A DNA stretch of 64,000 nt from Oliverpabstia intestinalis (GTDB lineage: Bacteria; Bacillota; Clostridia; Lachnospirales; Lachnospiraceae): assembly GCF_009696065.1 (NCBI RefSeq), contig NZ_VUMS01000015.1, positions 33,345-97,344 on the forward strand, in the 5' to 3' direction. The notes below the pieces were generated by a model. The model saw only the letters and a program-made list of their open reading frames with translations, made no database searches and was not told where the DNA came from. Shown in pieces: positions 37,882-47,346 of the stretch (within the stretch, counting starts at the first letter, position 1; every line of letters begins with the position of its first letter). The position numbers were made by a program, and so were the translations under genes.

Positions 37882-40800
37882 ATGAAGTTAATGCATTCAG
37901 AGTGGCAGGACAGAGTAAAGCACTGGGTTCGTACATTGAGAGATGATTTTTATGAACCGTTGGGGGAAATTCGATGGGAAGCTTTTCGAACCATGGATCA
38001 TCTATCTCCGGAAGAAGCATTACAGGGGCACTTTACGTCGGCAGAACCAGGCTTTATATGGGGGAAAACCTGGGAATACTGTTGGTTTAAAGGCACTGTG
38101 ATCCTTCCTAAAGCAGCAGAAGGAAAGAGAATCGTGATGAACCTGGATGCCGGAGGAGAATCCACCGTATTTGTCAACGGAAAGGCATTCGGAAATTACC
38201 GTGCGGCATGGGTGGATGAACCACATCAGTTTATTGAAGATAACTGTCTGGCAGTCAGCGGAAAAGAAGGCGACACCTATGAGATCCTGATGGAAACATA
38301 TGCAGGTCATTTTTATCCGGAGGCACCAACGGGGGGCTGCGCGACGGGACCGGTGTTGCCGGGGGCATATACAGATCCGAAAAAAGAAGGGGCAAGATGT
38401 GTTCTGGGTACTTCCACTTTTGGGGTGTGGAACGAAGATGCATATCAGCTGTTTATGGATGTGGATACACTGGGACGTCTTCTGGAAACGATGGATTCCA
38501 CAACACTGCGTGCTGCGAAAATTGCAAAAGCATTAGAGAAATTTACACTGATCGTGGATTTTGAACAGCCGCGGGAAGCACGGATCGCATCTTATAAAGA
38601 AGCGAGAGAAGCATTAAGACCGCTGATGGAAGCAAAGAACGGTTCTACGATGCCGGTATTCTATGCGATTGGTAATGCGCATCTGGACCTGGCATGGTTA
38701 TGGCCGATGGAAGAGACACATCGGAAAACAGAGCGTACCTTTGCGGCACAGCTGCGTCTGATCGAGCAGTATCCGGAATATAAATATGTACAGAGCCAGC
38801 CTGCAGCATATGAGATGTGCCGGAAGTATTATCCGGAGTTGTTTGAACGGATCAAAGAAGCGATCAAAGGCGGCCAGTGGATCGCCGATGGTGCCATGTG
38901 GGTAGAGCCGGATACCAATATGGCCAGCGGTGAGGCACTGATCCGTCAGTTGGTTCACGGAAAACGCTACTATAAAGAAGAGCTGGGAGTGGACAGCGAA
39001 GTGTTATGGCTTCCGGATACATTTGGCTATACGGCAGCACTGCCACAGATTCTGAAAGGCTGTGGCGTGAATTATCTGGTAACACAGAAAATTTTCTGGT
39101 CTTATAACGAAGGAGAACAGTTCCCGTATCATTACTTCACCTGGCAGGGTATGGATGGCAGCGAGATTGATTCCTTCTTACCGACAAGCTATACCTACCG
39201 GACACATCCGAGTGAAGTAAATAAAATCTGGAAGAATCGTGTGCAGGTGCAGGATCTGGATGCTTTCCTGCTTCCGTTCGGATATGGAGATGGTGGCGGC
39301 GGCCCGGCAAGAGATTTTATCGAATCTGCAAAACGTCAGGAAGATCTGGAAGGCGGCGTAAAAGTAAAAATGGCAGGTCCGCTGGAATTCTTCCACGATA
39401 TGGAAGCGCAGGGCGGCCCGGCAAATACTTATGTTGGAGAATTGTATTTCAGCGCCCACAGAGGAACGTATACTTCTCAGGCGATGGTAAAACAGAACAA
39501 CAGAAGATGCGAACTGGCAATGCGGGAGATGGAGATGTGGAGTACTCTGGCAATGAACAAAGGCATGGCTTATGATTTTTCCAAAGCAGATGCTTTATGG
39601 AAAAAACTTCTGTTACATCAATTCCATGATATTCTTCCGGGTTCCAGTATTGCAAAAGTTTATGTGGATGCAGAAAAAGCGTTCCATGAGATTCTGGATG
39701 GTGTGGAAGAACTGCAGGCAGATGCACTGAGCGAACTGACCGATCAGAAAGAATCTCAGGCAGTGACCGTATTTAACTCTTTAAGTTTTCCGAGAAAGAT
39801 GCTGGTAGAGCTTCCGGCTGCATTTGCAAACGGAGCGAAAACAGTGGATGGAACCGCTGTACAGGTACAAAAGATCGGTGATACTGTGAAAGCTTCCGTA
39901 GAAGTACCGTCCTGTGGAGCAGTTTCTCTGATTCCGGCAGAAGGTCAGGTGGAAGAAAAGGCAGTTGCAGTAGAAACATGTGATGGTGGATTTACCATGG
40001 AAAACAGTCAGGTAAAAGCAGCCGTAAACGAAAAAGGCGAGGTGATTTCTTTCGTATTGAAAGAGTCCGGAAGAGAGTTCGCAGCAGATGCCATGAACCG
40101 CTTCCATCTGTACAAAGATGTACCACGTATGTTTGATGCATGGGATATTGATTCCAATTATATCGATCAGGAAATTGAGGCGGCAAAAAATGTTGCAGTT
40201 TCCATGGAAGCAGATGGTCTGGAAGGCGTGCTGAAAGTAACCGGAGAGATCAGCAATTCCACCTTTACACAGTATATCCGTCTGGCGGCAGACAGCCGAA
40301 GAATCGAGTTTGAGACAGAGGTTGACTGGAAAGAAATGCATCGTCTGTTAAAGGCAGGATTCCCGGTAAATGTTTATGCGGAAAATGGTATCAATGAGAT
40401 GCAGTTCGGATTCGTGGAACATCCGACACATCGTTCCAGAGCTTATGACAAAGATCGGTTTGAAGTATGCAATCACCGTTACAGTGCACTTGCTGACGGA
40501 GCACATGGTGCAGCAGTGTTGAATGACTGTAAATACGGAATCAGTATGAATGGAAATGCTCTGGAGCTGACACTGCTTCGTGCAGGTACCTGCCCGGAAA
40601 TGTGTGCAGATAACAGAGTTCATCACTTCACCTATGCATTTACCGCATGGGAGGGAAGCTTTGCAGAGAGTGATGTGGTAAGACAGGGGTACGAACTGAA
40701 TGTAAAACCGGTAGTTGCCGGCGGTGCAGTACCGACATTTAGTGCGCTCACCATTGATAAAGAGAATGTTATTCTGGATACCATGAAACCGGCAGAAGAC

Positions 40801-41007
40801 GGAAGTGGAGATATTATACTTCGTCTGTATGAATCCAAGAAGGCTGCGGTTTTGGCAACAGTTACTTTATCGGATCTGTTACAGGGAGAGAAGGTTTATC
40901 TTTGCGATATGCTGGAGAACTGTAAGGAAGAGATTTCGGTGGAAAACGGAGAGATTCCGTTGAACTTCCGGGCATTTGAGATTAAGACGGTTCGGATTAA
41001 GAAGTAA
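37882..41007 (+). CDS. Alpha-mannosidase (GH38)
   Basis: A 1041-residue GH38 enzyme. Zinc and catalytic features: NAHLDLAWLWP (His267, Asp269) and the nucleophile Asp379 in WLPDTFGY; the later LLLHQFHDILPGSSI is also typical of the family. A beta-sandwich C-terminal half follows. There is no signal peptide, so it acts on imported mannosides or short oligosaccharides, for example from N-glycans. AGGAG before the ATG at 37882 rules out an ATG 39 bases upstream. It is flanked, with its regulator, by palindromic elements A and B. Confidence 0.94.
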   Translation: MKLMHSEWQDRVKHWVRTLRDDFYEPLGEIRWEAFRTMDHLSPEEALQGHFTSAEPGFIWGKTWEYCWFKGTVILPKAAEGKRIVMNLDAGGESTVFVNGKAFGNYRAAWVDEPHQFIEDNCLAVSGKEGDTYEILMETYAGHFYPEAPTGGCATGPVLPGAYTDPKKEGARCVLGTSTFGVWNEDAYQLFMDVDTLGRLLETMDSTTLRAAKIAKALEKFTLIVDFEQPREARIASYKEAREALRPLMEAKNGSTMPVFYAIGNAHLDLAWLWPMEETHRKTERTFAAQLRLIEQYPEYKYVQSQPAAYEMCRKYYPELFERIKEAIKGGQWIADGAMWVEPDTNMASGEALIRQLVHGKRYYKEELGVDSEVLWLPDTFGYTAALPQILKGCGVNYLVTQKIFWSYNEGEQFPYHYFTWQGMDGSEIDSFLPTSYTYRTHPSEVNKIWKNRVQVQDLDAFLLPFGYGDGGGGPARDFIESAKRQEDLEGGVKVKMAGPLEFFHDMEAQGGPANTYVGELYFSAHRGTYTSQAMVKQNNRRCELAMREMEMWSTLAMNKGMAYDFSKADALWKKLLLHQFHDILPGSSIAKVYVDAEKAFHEILDGVEELQADALSELTDQKESQAVTVFNSLSFPRKMLVELPAAFANGAKTVDGTAVQVQKIGDTVKASVEVPSCGAVSLIPAEGQVEEKAVAVETCDGGFTMENSQVKAAVNEKGEVISFVLKESGREFAADAMNRFHLYKDVPRMFDAWDIDSNYIDQEIEAAKNVAVSMEADGLEGVLKVTGEISNSTFTQYIRLAADSRRIEFETEVDWKEMHRLLKAGFPVNVYAENGINEMQFGFVEHPTHRSRAYDKDRFEVCNHRYSALADGAHGAAVLNDCKYGISMNGNALELTLLRAGTCPEMCADNRVHHFTYAFTAWEGSFAESDVVRQGYELNVKPVVAGGAVPTFSALTIDKENVILDTMKPAEDGSGDIILRLYESKKAAVLATVTLSDLLQGEKVYLCDMLENCKEEISVENGEIPLNFRAFEIKTVRIKK

Positions 41008-41030
41008 AATAATAGTGTTCTGAAGGGGAC

Positions 41031-41218
41031 GAACCCGCAGGACGCACATAGAAAAACAGACACCCGCTGGTAACGCACAGCTAAGCTAGTCACCAACTAC
41101 GACTAGATTCACGATGGTCAGCTGACCATCGCGAAAGTCTACGTAGGTGCTGGATCTCATCTGTGCTAAGGGCACCAGCAGAAGGGTGTCTGTTTTTCTA
41201 TGTGCGTCCTGCGGGTTC
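41031..41218 (+). repeat. Palindromic structured element, copy B (188 bp)
   Basis: Same length, orientation and core as copy A. Its outermost arms read GAACCCGCAGGACGC and GCGTCCTGCGGGTTC where copy A has GAAACCGGGGGACTC and GAGTCCCCCGGTTTC, so both arms changed together. It begins 24 bases after the alpha-mannosidase stop. Confidence 0.85.
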
Positions 41219-41252
41219 TGCGTACTGGCAGGGGGGATAGCTTTGGAATACT

Positions 41253-41325
41253 AGAGCGTGTCTGAAAAAGGCTTTTTGCAAACTGGGACTCGCAGATTGC
41301 GGAAATGATTTTTCAGACACGCTCT
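41253..41325. repeat. MITE-like repeat, short form (73 bp)
   Basis: AGAGCGTGTCTGAAAAA and TTTTTCAGACACGCTCT form perfect 17-bp terminal inverted repeats. Its reverse complement matches both ends of the 159-bp element at 1891-2049. The 331-base gap here contains only this and copy B of the palindromic element. Confidence 0.8.
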
Positions 41326-41338
41326 AAGGGGTAAAATA

Positions 41339-42400
41339 TTATTTTGGGGTGGCGGAAACTGTGGTTGTGGTTCTGGCGTGAAGGTTGTCCCAGAGTTTGT
41401 TGCAGAGGACTGTGTAGGTAGCACCGAAGATGTTAGTTCCGATACGGAGGGCCAGGGCGTAGGGAAGACCGAAGAGGGTGGTGGCGATGGAGAGGGCACC
41501 AAAGGTGTTGAAAACGGTCTGCCATGGATAGCTTGCAGAGTAGCCAACGCCGATTCCGCCGATCATTCCGATGTAGGGATACATGTTTTCCGGGAGCAGG
41601 AGATAGAGAACCAGAAAAACAGCGCATCCGATGATGTTATATAATCCCCTAGGAACAGCACGCTGTTCACAGTCTTTTGTAAAAGGAAGACATACGGACA
41701 TACAGGCGATTCCTGCCCACATGGCACGGGGAAGGCCGGCCAGGTTCATAAAAAGCATGGCGCTGGATACGATAAAGGTCAGTTTCAGGTACCAGCGGCT
41801 TCTTGCGGAATGTAAATCAAATTCCCGGAAAAGATCTGAGAATGTTCTGCGATAGGGACGATGTTTCTGGTTTTTATAGAAGATTCCCATACACAGGAGC
41901 ATTCCCGCAAAAAGACCGATGACACGAAGCAGGAAGGCATATCCCTGCACATCATATCCGGTCAGAAGGAGATAACCAAGAACAAAAGTGGAATGGTTAT
42001 ACATAATAACATTATGACATCCGAGAATCATCAGCAGAAGGATGCAGGTCAGGTGTACCGGAAATGCTGCCAGGGGAGGAAGCATATTTGCCAGACGCGG
42101 ACCGGTCATGAGAATCGCAAAGAGGAGGGCAATAACGCCAAGTCCATGGGTGGTGCGGATTCCAAAATCAGCCTGTCGGAGAACTAAAACCGCCAGAAGT
42201 ACGGTAACACCTACGACGCTGTTTTCGCTTCCGAGAAATCTGCTGAACAGAGAGACCACCGCCACACAAAAAGCCATGACCAGATAAACTTTAAAATTGT
42301 AAACCAGAATATGGCGTCTTTTTTCTTGTGGATTGGTTGTCTAATGAATCAATTGTTTGGATCCGGCAGAGCTTAACTGCAGTTCCTGATAAAAAGTCAT
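41339..42400 (-). pseudogene. FUSC-like membrane protein gene with in-frame amber codon 20
   Basis: The minus-strand frame runs from ATG 42400 to the stop at 41339 and is open except for TAG at 42343-42341. The 19 residues before it (MTFYQELQLSSAGSKQLIH) and the segment after it (NPQEKRRHILVYNFKVYLV) both look like the normal N-terminus of FUSC-family (aromatic-acid-exporter-like) proteins of Lachnospiraceae. The rest has two groups of hydrophobic helices separated by a basic loop (KNQKHRPYRRTFSDLFREFD) and the PRAMWAGIACMSV motif. It is either a recent nonsense mutation or is read through. Translation could restart at ATG 42277 and yield 312 residues lacking the first segment. Confidence 0.75.
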
Positions 42401-42563
42401 ATGATTTATCATCCTTTCTGTTTTTTGTTGGTTGAAAAGTAAAACGTAGAGGGAACTATAACGCAAAACAGATGAAAGGTCAAGAGAAAAATCATTTTTT
42501 AGTGCCTGGCACTACTCCTGTGCATATACTATCCTGAGCCTAAAATTATGAGGTTATAATAAA

Positions 42564-43823
42564 ATGTCAACCACGCTTATAAAATCTGTGCAATCCTATA
42601 CCGACCACGGCAAGCTGCAGATCCAGCTTGTCTCTCAGATCCAGAATCGGCCTGTCCAGGGAGCGAAAATCAGTATCAGCTACACCGGAGCCCCTGGGCA
42701 GCCACTGGAACAATTACGGACCAACAGCAGTGGTCAGACCGAAACCATCGAGCTGGCGGCACCACCGGTGGAGTACAGCCTGCAGCCATCGGAAGAACAA
42801 CCTTATTCGGAATATACTCTGAAGGTGGAAGCCGAAGGCTATGAACCCATAGAAGTATCCGGAAGTGAGATCCTGTCCGGTGAGATCAGCAGACAGAAAA
42901 TAGAACTCCGGCCGATCAGCGATGGTAACTATGAAGATGTGGTGATTCCGGATCATACGTTGTTTGGTAATTATCCGGAAAAAATACCGGAAGAAGAAGT
43001 TAAACCGGTCAACGAATCCGGAGAAATTGTGTTGAGTCGTGTAGTGATACCGGAATATGTAGTAGTACACGATGGATCACCAGCAGATTCCACTGCTGAT
43101 AATTATTATGTAAGATATCGGGATTATATAAAAAACGTGGCATGCAGCGAGATATACGCAACCTGGCCACCTGAGACGATCAAGGCGAATGTTCTGGCAA
43201 TCATGTCTTTTACTCTGAACCGGGTTTATACGGAGTGGTATAGAAACAAAAAGTACGACTTTACCATTACATCCTCCACTGCCTTCGATCACAAATGGAT
43301 ATACGGTCGCAATATTTTCGACAGTATATCCAACATAGTGGATGAACTCTTCGAAAACTATTTGTCACGTCCGAACGTCCGTCAGCCGATTCTGACCCAG
43401 TACTGTGACGGACAGCGGGTGACCTGCCCGCAGTGGATGAGTCAGTGGGGAAGTAAATATCTGGGTGATCAAAATTACACAGCAATCGAAATCATCAGAA
43501 ACTATTATGGGGAAAGTATGTATATCAATTCCGCAGAAGAGATTTCGGGAATCCCGGCATCCTGGCCGGGCTACGATCTGGATATCGGAGCAAGTGGCAT
43601 GAAAGTCAGGCAGATTCAGGAACAGTTAAATACTATCGGGGAAGTTTATACAGAAGTTCCCAGGGGACCGGTGGATGGCATATACGGAGAGCGAACGAAA
43701 GAAGCAGTACGGCAGTTTCAGTCCGTTTTTGGACTGGGACAGACAGGAGTCGTTGATTATCCGACCTGGTATAAGATCCAGGAAATCTATGTGGGAATCA
43801 CGAGAATCGCAGAGCTATATTGA
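42564..43823 (+). CDS. Peptidoglycan-binding protein with SpoIID-like middle domain
   Basis: A 419-residue protein with three parts. Residues 1-115 resemble a carboxypeptidase-regulatory-like beta-sandwich (RPVQGAKISISYTG...YEPIEVSG). The middle (about 160-325) is SpoIID/amidase-enhancer-like (ANVLAIMSFTLNRVYTEWYRNKKYDFTIT, then ILTQYCDGQRVTCPQWMSQWGS). A C-terminal peptidoglycan-binding domain (about 340-410) has GASGMKVRQIQEQLN and FQSVFGLGQTGVVDYPTWYKI. Similar proteins in Clostridia are annotated as spore cortex or cell-wall proteins. No signal peptide is evident, so it may act inside the sporulating mother cell. The cell-wall role is inferred. Confidence 0.8.
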   Translation: MSTTLIKSVQSYTDHGKLQIQLVSQIQNRPVQGAKISISYTGAPGQPLEQLRTNSSGQTETIELAAPPVEYSLQPSEEQPYSEYTLKVEAEGYEPIEVSGSEILSGEISRQKIELRPISDGNYEDVVIPDHTLFGNYPEKIPEEEVKPVNESGEIVLSRVVIPEYVVVHDGSPADSTADNYYVRYRDYIKNVACSEIYATWPPETIKANVLAIMSFTLNRVYTEWYRNKKYDFTITSSTAFDHKWIYGRNIFDSISNIVDELFENYLSRPNVRQPILTQYCDGQRVTCPQWMSQWGSKYLGDQNYTAIEIIRNYYGESMYINSAEEISGIPASWPGYDLDIGASGMKVRQIQEQLNTIGEVYTEVPRGPVDGIYGERTKEAVRQFQSVFGLGQTGVVDYPTWYKIQEIYVGITRIAELY

Positions 43824-43831
43824 AAGAATTA

Positions 43832-43889
43832 TTCCTGTTCACTGATAAGATCCCGCGAAGCGTGTTACCGGGAACGGAGTGAACAGGAA
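43832..43889. repeat. Hairpin repeat of the GCGTGTTACCGGGAAC family, copy 2
   Basis: Perfect 12-bp arms TTCCTGTTCACT/AGTGAACAGGAA, an inner TCCCG/CGGGA stem, and the core GCGAAGCGTGTTACCGGGAAC shared with 4738-4793. It lies 8 bases past a stop codon and may serve as a terminator-like structure, though no T-run follows. Confidence 0.7.
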
Positions 43890-44005
43890 CAGAAAAAATG
43901 TCGGTAATTGAAGTATTACATTTTTGACATGGGCAATGAAAAGGATTATAATTAATAATCAGGGAAGTATACGTAACGTGAAGTAACAGGAGGAAATACC
44001 AGAAA

Positions 44006-45880
44006 GTGATAAGAAAAGAATGGAAACGTATGCTGGCACTGTCTATGACATATATAATGACTTTGTCCGTGGCAGCGCCAGTTAAGGCTGCTGAAGAAGA
44101 ACTCGGTGTACCGACAGCGGAAACAGCAGCAGAAGTACAGGAAACCCCGGAACAGTATGAGGCAAGAACAGGATACCATTTATCAGAGGGATATACCTAT
44201 GTACTGAATAACGGGTTTGTGATTCTGCAGGCAGATGGTTCGCCACAGATCACACCGGTTGCAACCCCGGAACCAACACCAAGTGAAACGCCGACACCGA
44301 CACCGGAGCCGACTGTAACACCGACGCCGGCAGGAGAGAATACTCCAACACCCACACCGGGTCAGGAAGGGGCAGAACCACAGGAAGTGACAGAACAGCC
44401 CACGCCGGAGCCTACACCGGCACCGGAGACCACACCGGAAGCTGCGCAGGAGACTGCGGTGGAAGAAAATATCCCGGTTATTACAGCATTTCCACAGTCT
44501 GTGGAAGTACCGGTGACGGTGGAGGATTACCGTTTCTGGACAGTATCTGCCAGCAGAAAAGCGGCACAGGCGAAAGTGGTTCAGGAGATCAAAGAAGAGA
44601 AGTCACAGGATTCCCGGAGTGTGGGAAGGCTGGAAGAAGGCGGTATCTGTTATATTTTAAGAAAGGAAGACGGATGGTACTACGTGGAATCCGGAACCGT
44701 TCGTGGTTTTGTGGAGAAAAAAGCGCTTCGCAGAATCGGAGATAAGAATGAGGCGCTGCTTACTCCGGTATATGCAACAGAGCTGGTTGCGCCGGCAGAA
44801 AATCAGGCATATGCATATTACCGGGCAACGATTCAGCAGACTGCAGCAAAGAAGCATTATGCACTCTGCAAAGGAGATGAACTGAATATCAGGGCGGACA
44901 AGAGCACAGACAGTGAGATTGTCGGAACGATGAAAAAGGGAAATCTCTGTTATATTCTTGCAGATGAGACAGAAGAGTGGGTATATGTGGAATCCGGAGA
45001 AGTTCGTGGGTTTGTAAAAAAGGAATATCTGCAGACAGGCAGGAAAGTGAAGAAAAAAGTGAATAAGACCGGAGCGGATCGTTTTACGCTGGCGGTTGCC
45101 AGGGTAGATTCGAAGGATAATCCGGCGCGTTATTATACGTTGACTTCGGTGAAAACGGGAATTCCGGACGGGGCGATCCGTGATTCGATCGTGGATTATG
45201 CCAGTGGATTCCTTGGAACTGTCTGGAAGGAAGAAGGAATCAGCCTTTGCGAAGGAATTGATACCAGCGAGTTTGTTGAGCAGATTTATGAGGCATACGG
45301 ATATAATGTCACGGATAAAGACGGAAATATACAGGAACAGGGAAAGGTTTCTGTGGATCAGGCAAAACCCGGTGATGTGATCTGCTATGGATCCGGGGAA
45401 GAAACAAGTGCAGCCGGTATTTATGTGGGTGACGGCAAGATGGTACAGGCTTCTGAGACGAGAGGCAAGGTGGTAACAGTAAAGATAGATCCGGAACAGG
45501 AGAGCTTTGCCCTGGAGCTTTTTGAAGATACGAAAGTGATTGCAGGAAGTAAGGATATCAGTGAAGTGAATGCAACGGAAGCAATGTACGGACAGGATCT
45601 GGGACTTTTTAAGCTGACATATTACTGTGCGTGTGCGAAGTGTTGTGGAAAGGCAACCGGAATTACTGCTTCCGGAGCGAGGGTTGCGGAAGGGGAAACG
45701 ATCGCGGTGGATCCTTCAGTGATTCCTTATGGAACGAAAGTTATTATTAATGGACATATTTTTACGGCACAGGATTGCGGCAGTGGAGTGAAGCAGAATC
45801 ATATTGATATCTATGTGGATGATCATGAGCGGGCTCTGGCACTGGGGTGCAATTATGCGGATGTGCATTTGATGAAGTGA
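44006..45880 (+). CDS. Secreted SH3 / degenerate NlpC-P60 / 3D-domain cell-wall protein
   Basis: A 624-residue exported protein: signal peptide (about 1-28, ending VAAPVKAAE), a Pro/Thr/Glu-rich linker with repeated TPTPEP-type units (about 85-150), two bacterial SH3-like domains (about 180-245 and 285-345), an NlpC/P60-like domain (about 390-495) and a C-terminal 3D domain (535-623). In the NlpC/P60 domain the usual catalytic DCSGF reads DTSEF (Thr420), the expected His before GIYVG is Ala, and the usual VHA reads VQA (Gln481), so it is probably inactive. The 3D domain keeps AVDPSVIPYGTKV and QDCGSG...IDIYV, typical of MltA-like lytic transglycosylases. It starts at GTG 44006; AGGAGG is 12 bases upstream. 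Confidence 0.85.
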   Translation: MIRKEWKRMLALSMTYIMTLSVAAPVKAAEEELGVPTAETAAEVQETPEQYEARTGYHLSEGYTYVLNNGFVILQADGSPQITPVATPEPTPSETPTPTPEPTVTPTPAGENTPTPTPGQEGAEPQEVTEQPTPEPTPAPETTPEAAQETAVEENIPVITAFPQSVEVPVTVEDYRFWTVSASRKAAQAKVVQEIKEEKSQDSRSVGRLEEGGICYILRKEDGWYYVESGTVRGFVEKKALRRIGDKNEALLTPVYATELVAPAENQAYAYYRATIQQTAAKKHYALCKGDELNIRADKSTDSEIVGTMKKGNLCYILADETEEWVYVESGEVRGFVKKEYLQTGRKVKKKVNKTGADRFTLAVARVDSKDNPARYYTLTSVKTGIPDGAIRDSIVDYASGFLGTVWKEEGISLCEGIDTSEFVEQIYEAYGYNVTDKDGNIQEQGKVSVDQAKPGDVICYGSGEETSAAGIYVGDGKMVQASETRGKVVTVKIDPEQESFALELFEDTKVIAGSKDISEVNATEAMYGQDLGLFKLTYYCACAKCCGKATGITASGARVAEGETIAVDPSVIPYGTKVIINGHIFTAQDCGSGVKQNHIDIYVDDHERALALGCNYADVHLMK

Positions 45881-45886
45881 GAAGAG

Positions 45887-45921
45887 ACTGTCACACTCTG
45901 GGTAGGGTGTGGCAGTTTTTT
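45887..45921 (+). terminator. Terminator after the 3D-domain protein
   Basis: ACTGTCACACTC pairs with GGGTGTGGCAGT, followed by six T. Confidence 0.85.
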
Positions 45922-46188
45922 ACTTTACGGGAAATTGCTTTACAGTAAAGTAGAAAACGCTCCGCGAAGATGCTCCAAGGCACATTCTTTGTTCCTGATC
46001 AGATAAGTACACTGCGTATCGGAAGAAACCGGGTGAGGATTTCGACAAATGTATACACAATTAAGTGAAAATCAGGAAAAAATTGGAAAATAAAAAGGAT
46101 TTTGTGAGGAAAGAGTGGAATATATTTAACAGAATAGATGAAAATAGAATGGTTTTTACTGTTTTTGGTAATAGAAGGGGTGATGTAT
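45922..46188. other. Intergenic stretch before dgt
   Basis: Apart from the terminator at its left edge, this 308-base gap has no gene, repeat or confident promoter. Short open frames here overlap the dgt start in another phase and have no ribosome sites. Confidence 0.5.
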
Positions 46189-47196
46189 TTGAATATCAGG
46201 GAACAGGCAGAGGAGCGGGAGTTTCAGTATCTGAGCCGGTATGCTTCACACAGCAGAGAGTCGAAGGGCAGAGAGCGTGTGGAGGAGGAGTGTGATATCC
46301 GGACGGTGTATCAGAGGGATCGGGATCGGATTATTCATTCGAAGGCGTTTCGACGGTTGAAGGATAAGACACAGGTATTTCTTGCGGCGCAGGGAGATCA
46401 TTATCGGACCAGACTGACACATACGCTGGAGGTATCACAGACGGCGCGGACGATTGCGAAGGCGCTGGAGCTGAATGAGGATCTGGTGGAAGCAATTGCG
46501 CTAGGGCATGATCTGGGGCATACACCGTTCGGACATGCCGGTGAAGCGGCTCTGAATGAAATCTGCCCGGAAGGATTTGCACATTTTAAGCAGAGTGTCC
46601 GGGTGGTGGAACGGCTGGAAAAGAACGGGGAGGGACTGAATCTGACCTGGGAAGTAAGAGACGGGATGTTGAATCACCGGACATCCGGCACACCGCATAC
46701 CCTGGAAGGTCAGGTAGTCCGACTGTGTGATAAGATTTCTTATATCCATCATGATATGGATGATGCACAGAGGGCAGGGATTTTTCAGGAAGATGATATT
46801 CCGATCACAATCAGGGTGACACTGGGAGATTCCTGCAAAGAGCGGTTAAATACGTTGATCCATGATACGATCCGCAACAGCTACGGAAAAGATAAAGTCG
46901 AGATGACACCGGAGATTGCGGAGGCGATGCGGGAACTTCGCACATTGATGTTTCGGAGCGTTTACAATAATCCGGTGGCGAAAAAAGAAGAAAGAAAAGC
47001 CAGGACGATGCTGCAGGAGATGTATCTGTATTATAGCAGGCATCCGGAACAGATGTCCCGGGAATACCAGAAACTGATCGCAGAAGGCGAGAACAGAGAA
47101 AGGGTGGTATGTGATTATATCTCCGGCATGACGGATCAGTATGCGATGGCAAAATTCAAAGAAATTTTTATTCCTTCAGCCTGGGCAGTATACTGA
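46189..47196 (+). CDS. dgt: Deoxyguanosinetriphosphate triphosphohydrolase-like protein
   Basis: A 335-residue HD-domain phosphohydrolase of the Dgt type 2 group. HD motifs are TRLTHTLEVSQ (first His), LGHDLGHTPFGH and, later, CDKISYIHHDMDDA. It removes triphosphate from dNTPs. The likely start is TTG 46189 (NIREQAEEREFQYLSRYASHS), with GAAGGGG 8 bases upstream; an ATG at 46183 is too close to that site. It precedes dnaG and rpoD, the usual clostridial order. Confidence 0.9.
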   Translation: MNIREQAEEREFQYLSRYASHSRESKGRERVEEECDIRTVYQRDRDRIIHSKAFRRLKDKTQVFLAAQGDHYRTRLTHTLEVSQTARTIAKALELNEDLVEAIALGHDLGHTPFGHAGEAALNEICPEGFAHFKQSVRVVERLEKNGEGLNLTWEVRDGMLNHRTSGTPHTLEGQVVRLCDKISYIHHDMDDAQRAGIFQEDDIPITIRVTLGDSCKERLNTLIHDTIRNSYGKDKVEMTPEIAEAMRELRTLMFRSVYNNPVAKKEERKARTMLQEMYLYYSRHPEQMSREYQKLIAEGENRERVVCDYISGMTDQYAMAKFKEIFIPSAWAVY

Positions 47197-47346
47197 ACCG
47201 CCGGGGAATCGTTGCGAAGAAGAATAAAAAATACATATTTTGCCGAAGAAAAAGAGAACCGGGACAAATAAAAAAGGATATTGTCGCCGGACGGGGAATA
47301 TATATATGTGGGTAAATGACAACAGTGGATAAAGGAGAGAGAAAAC

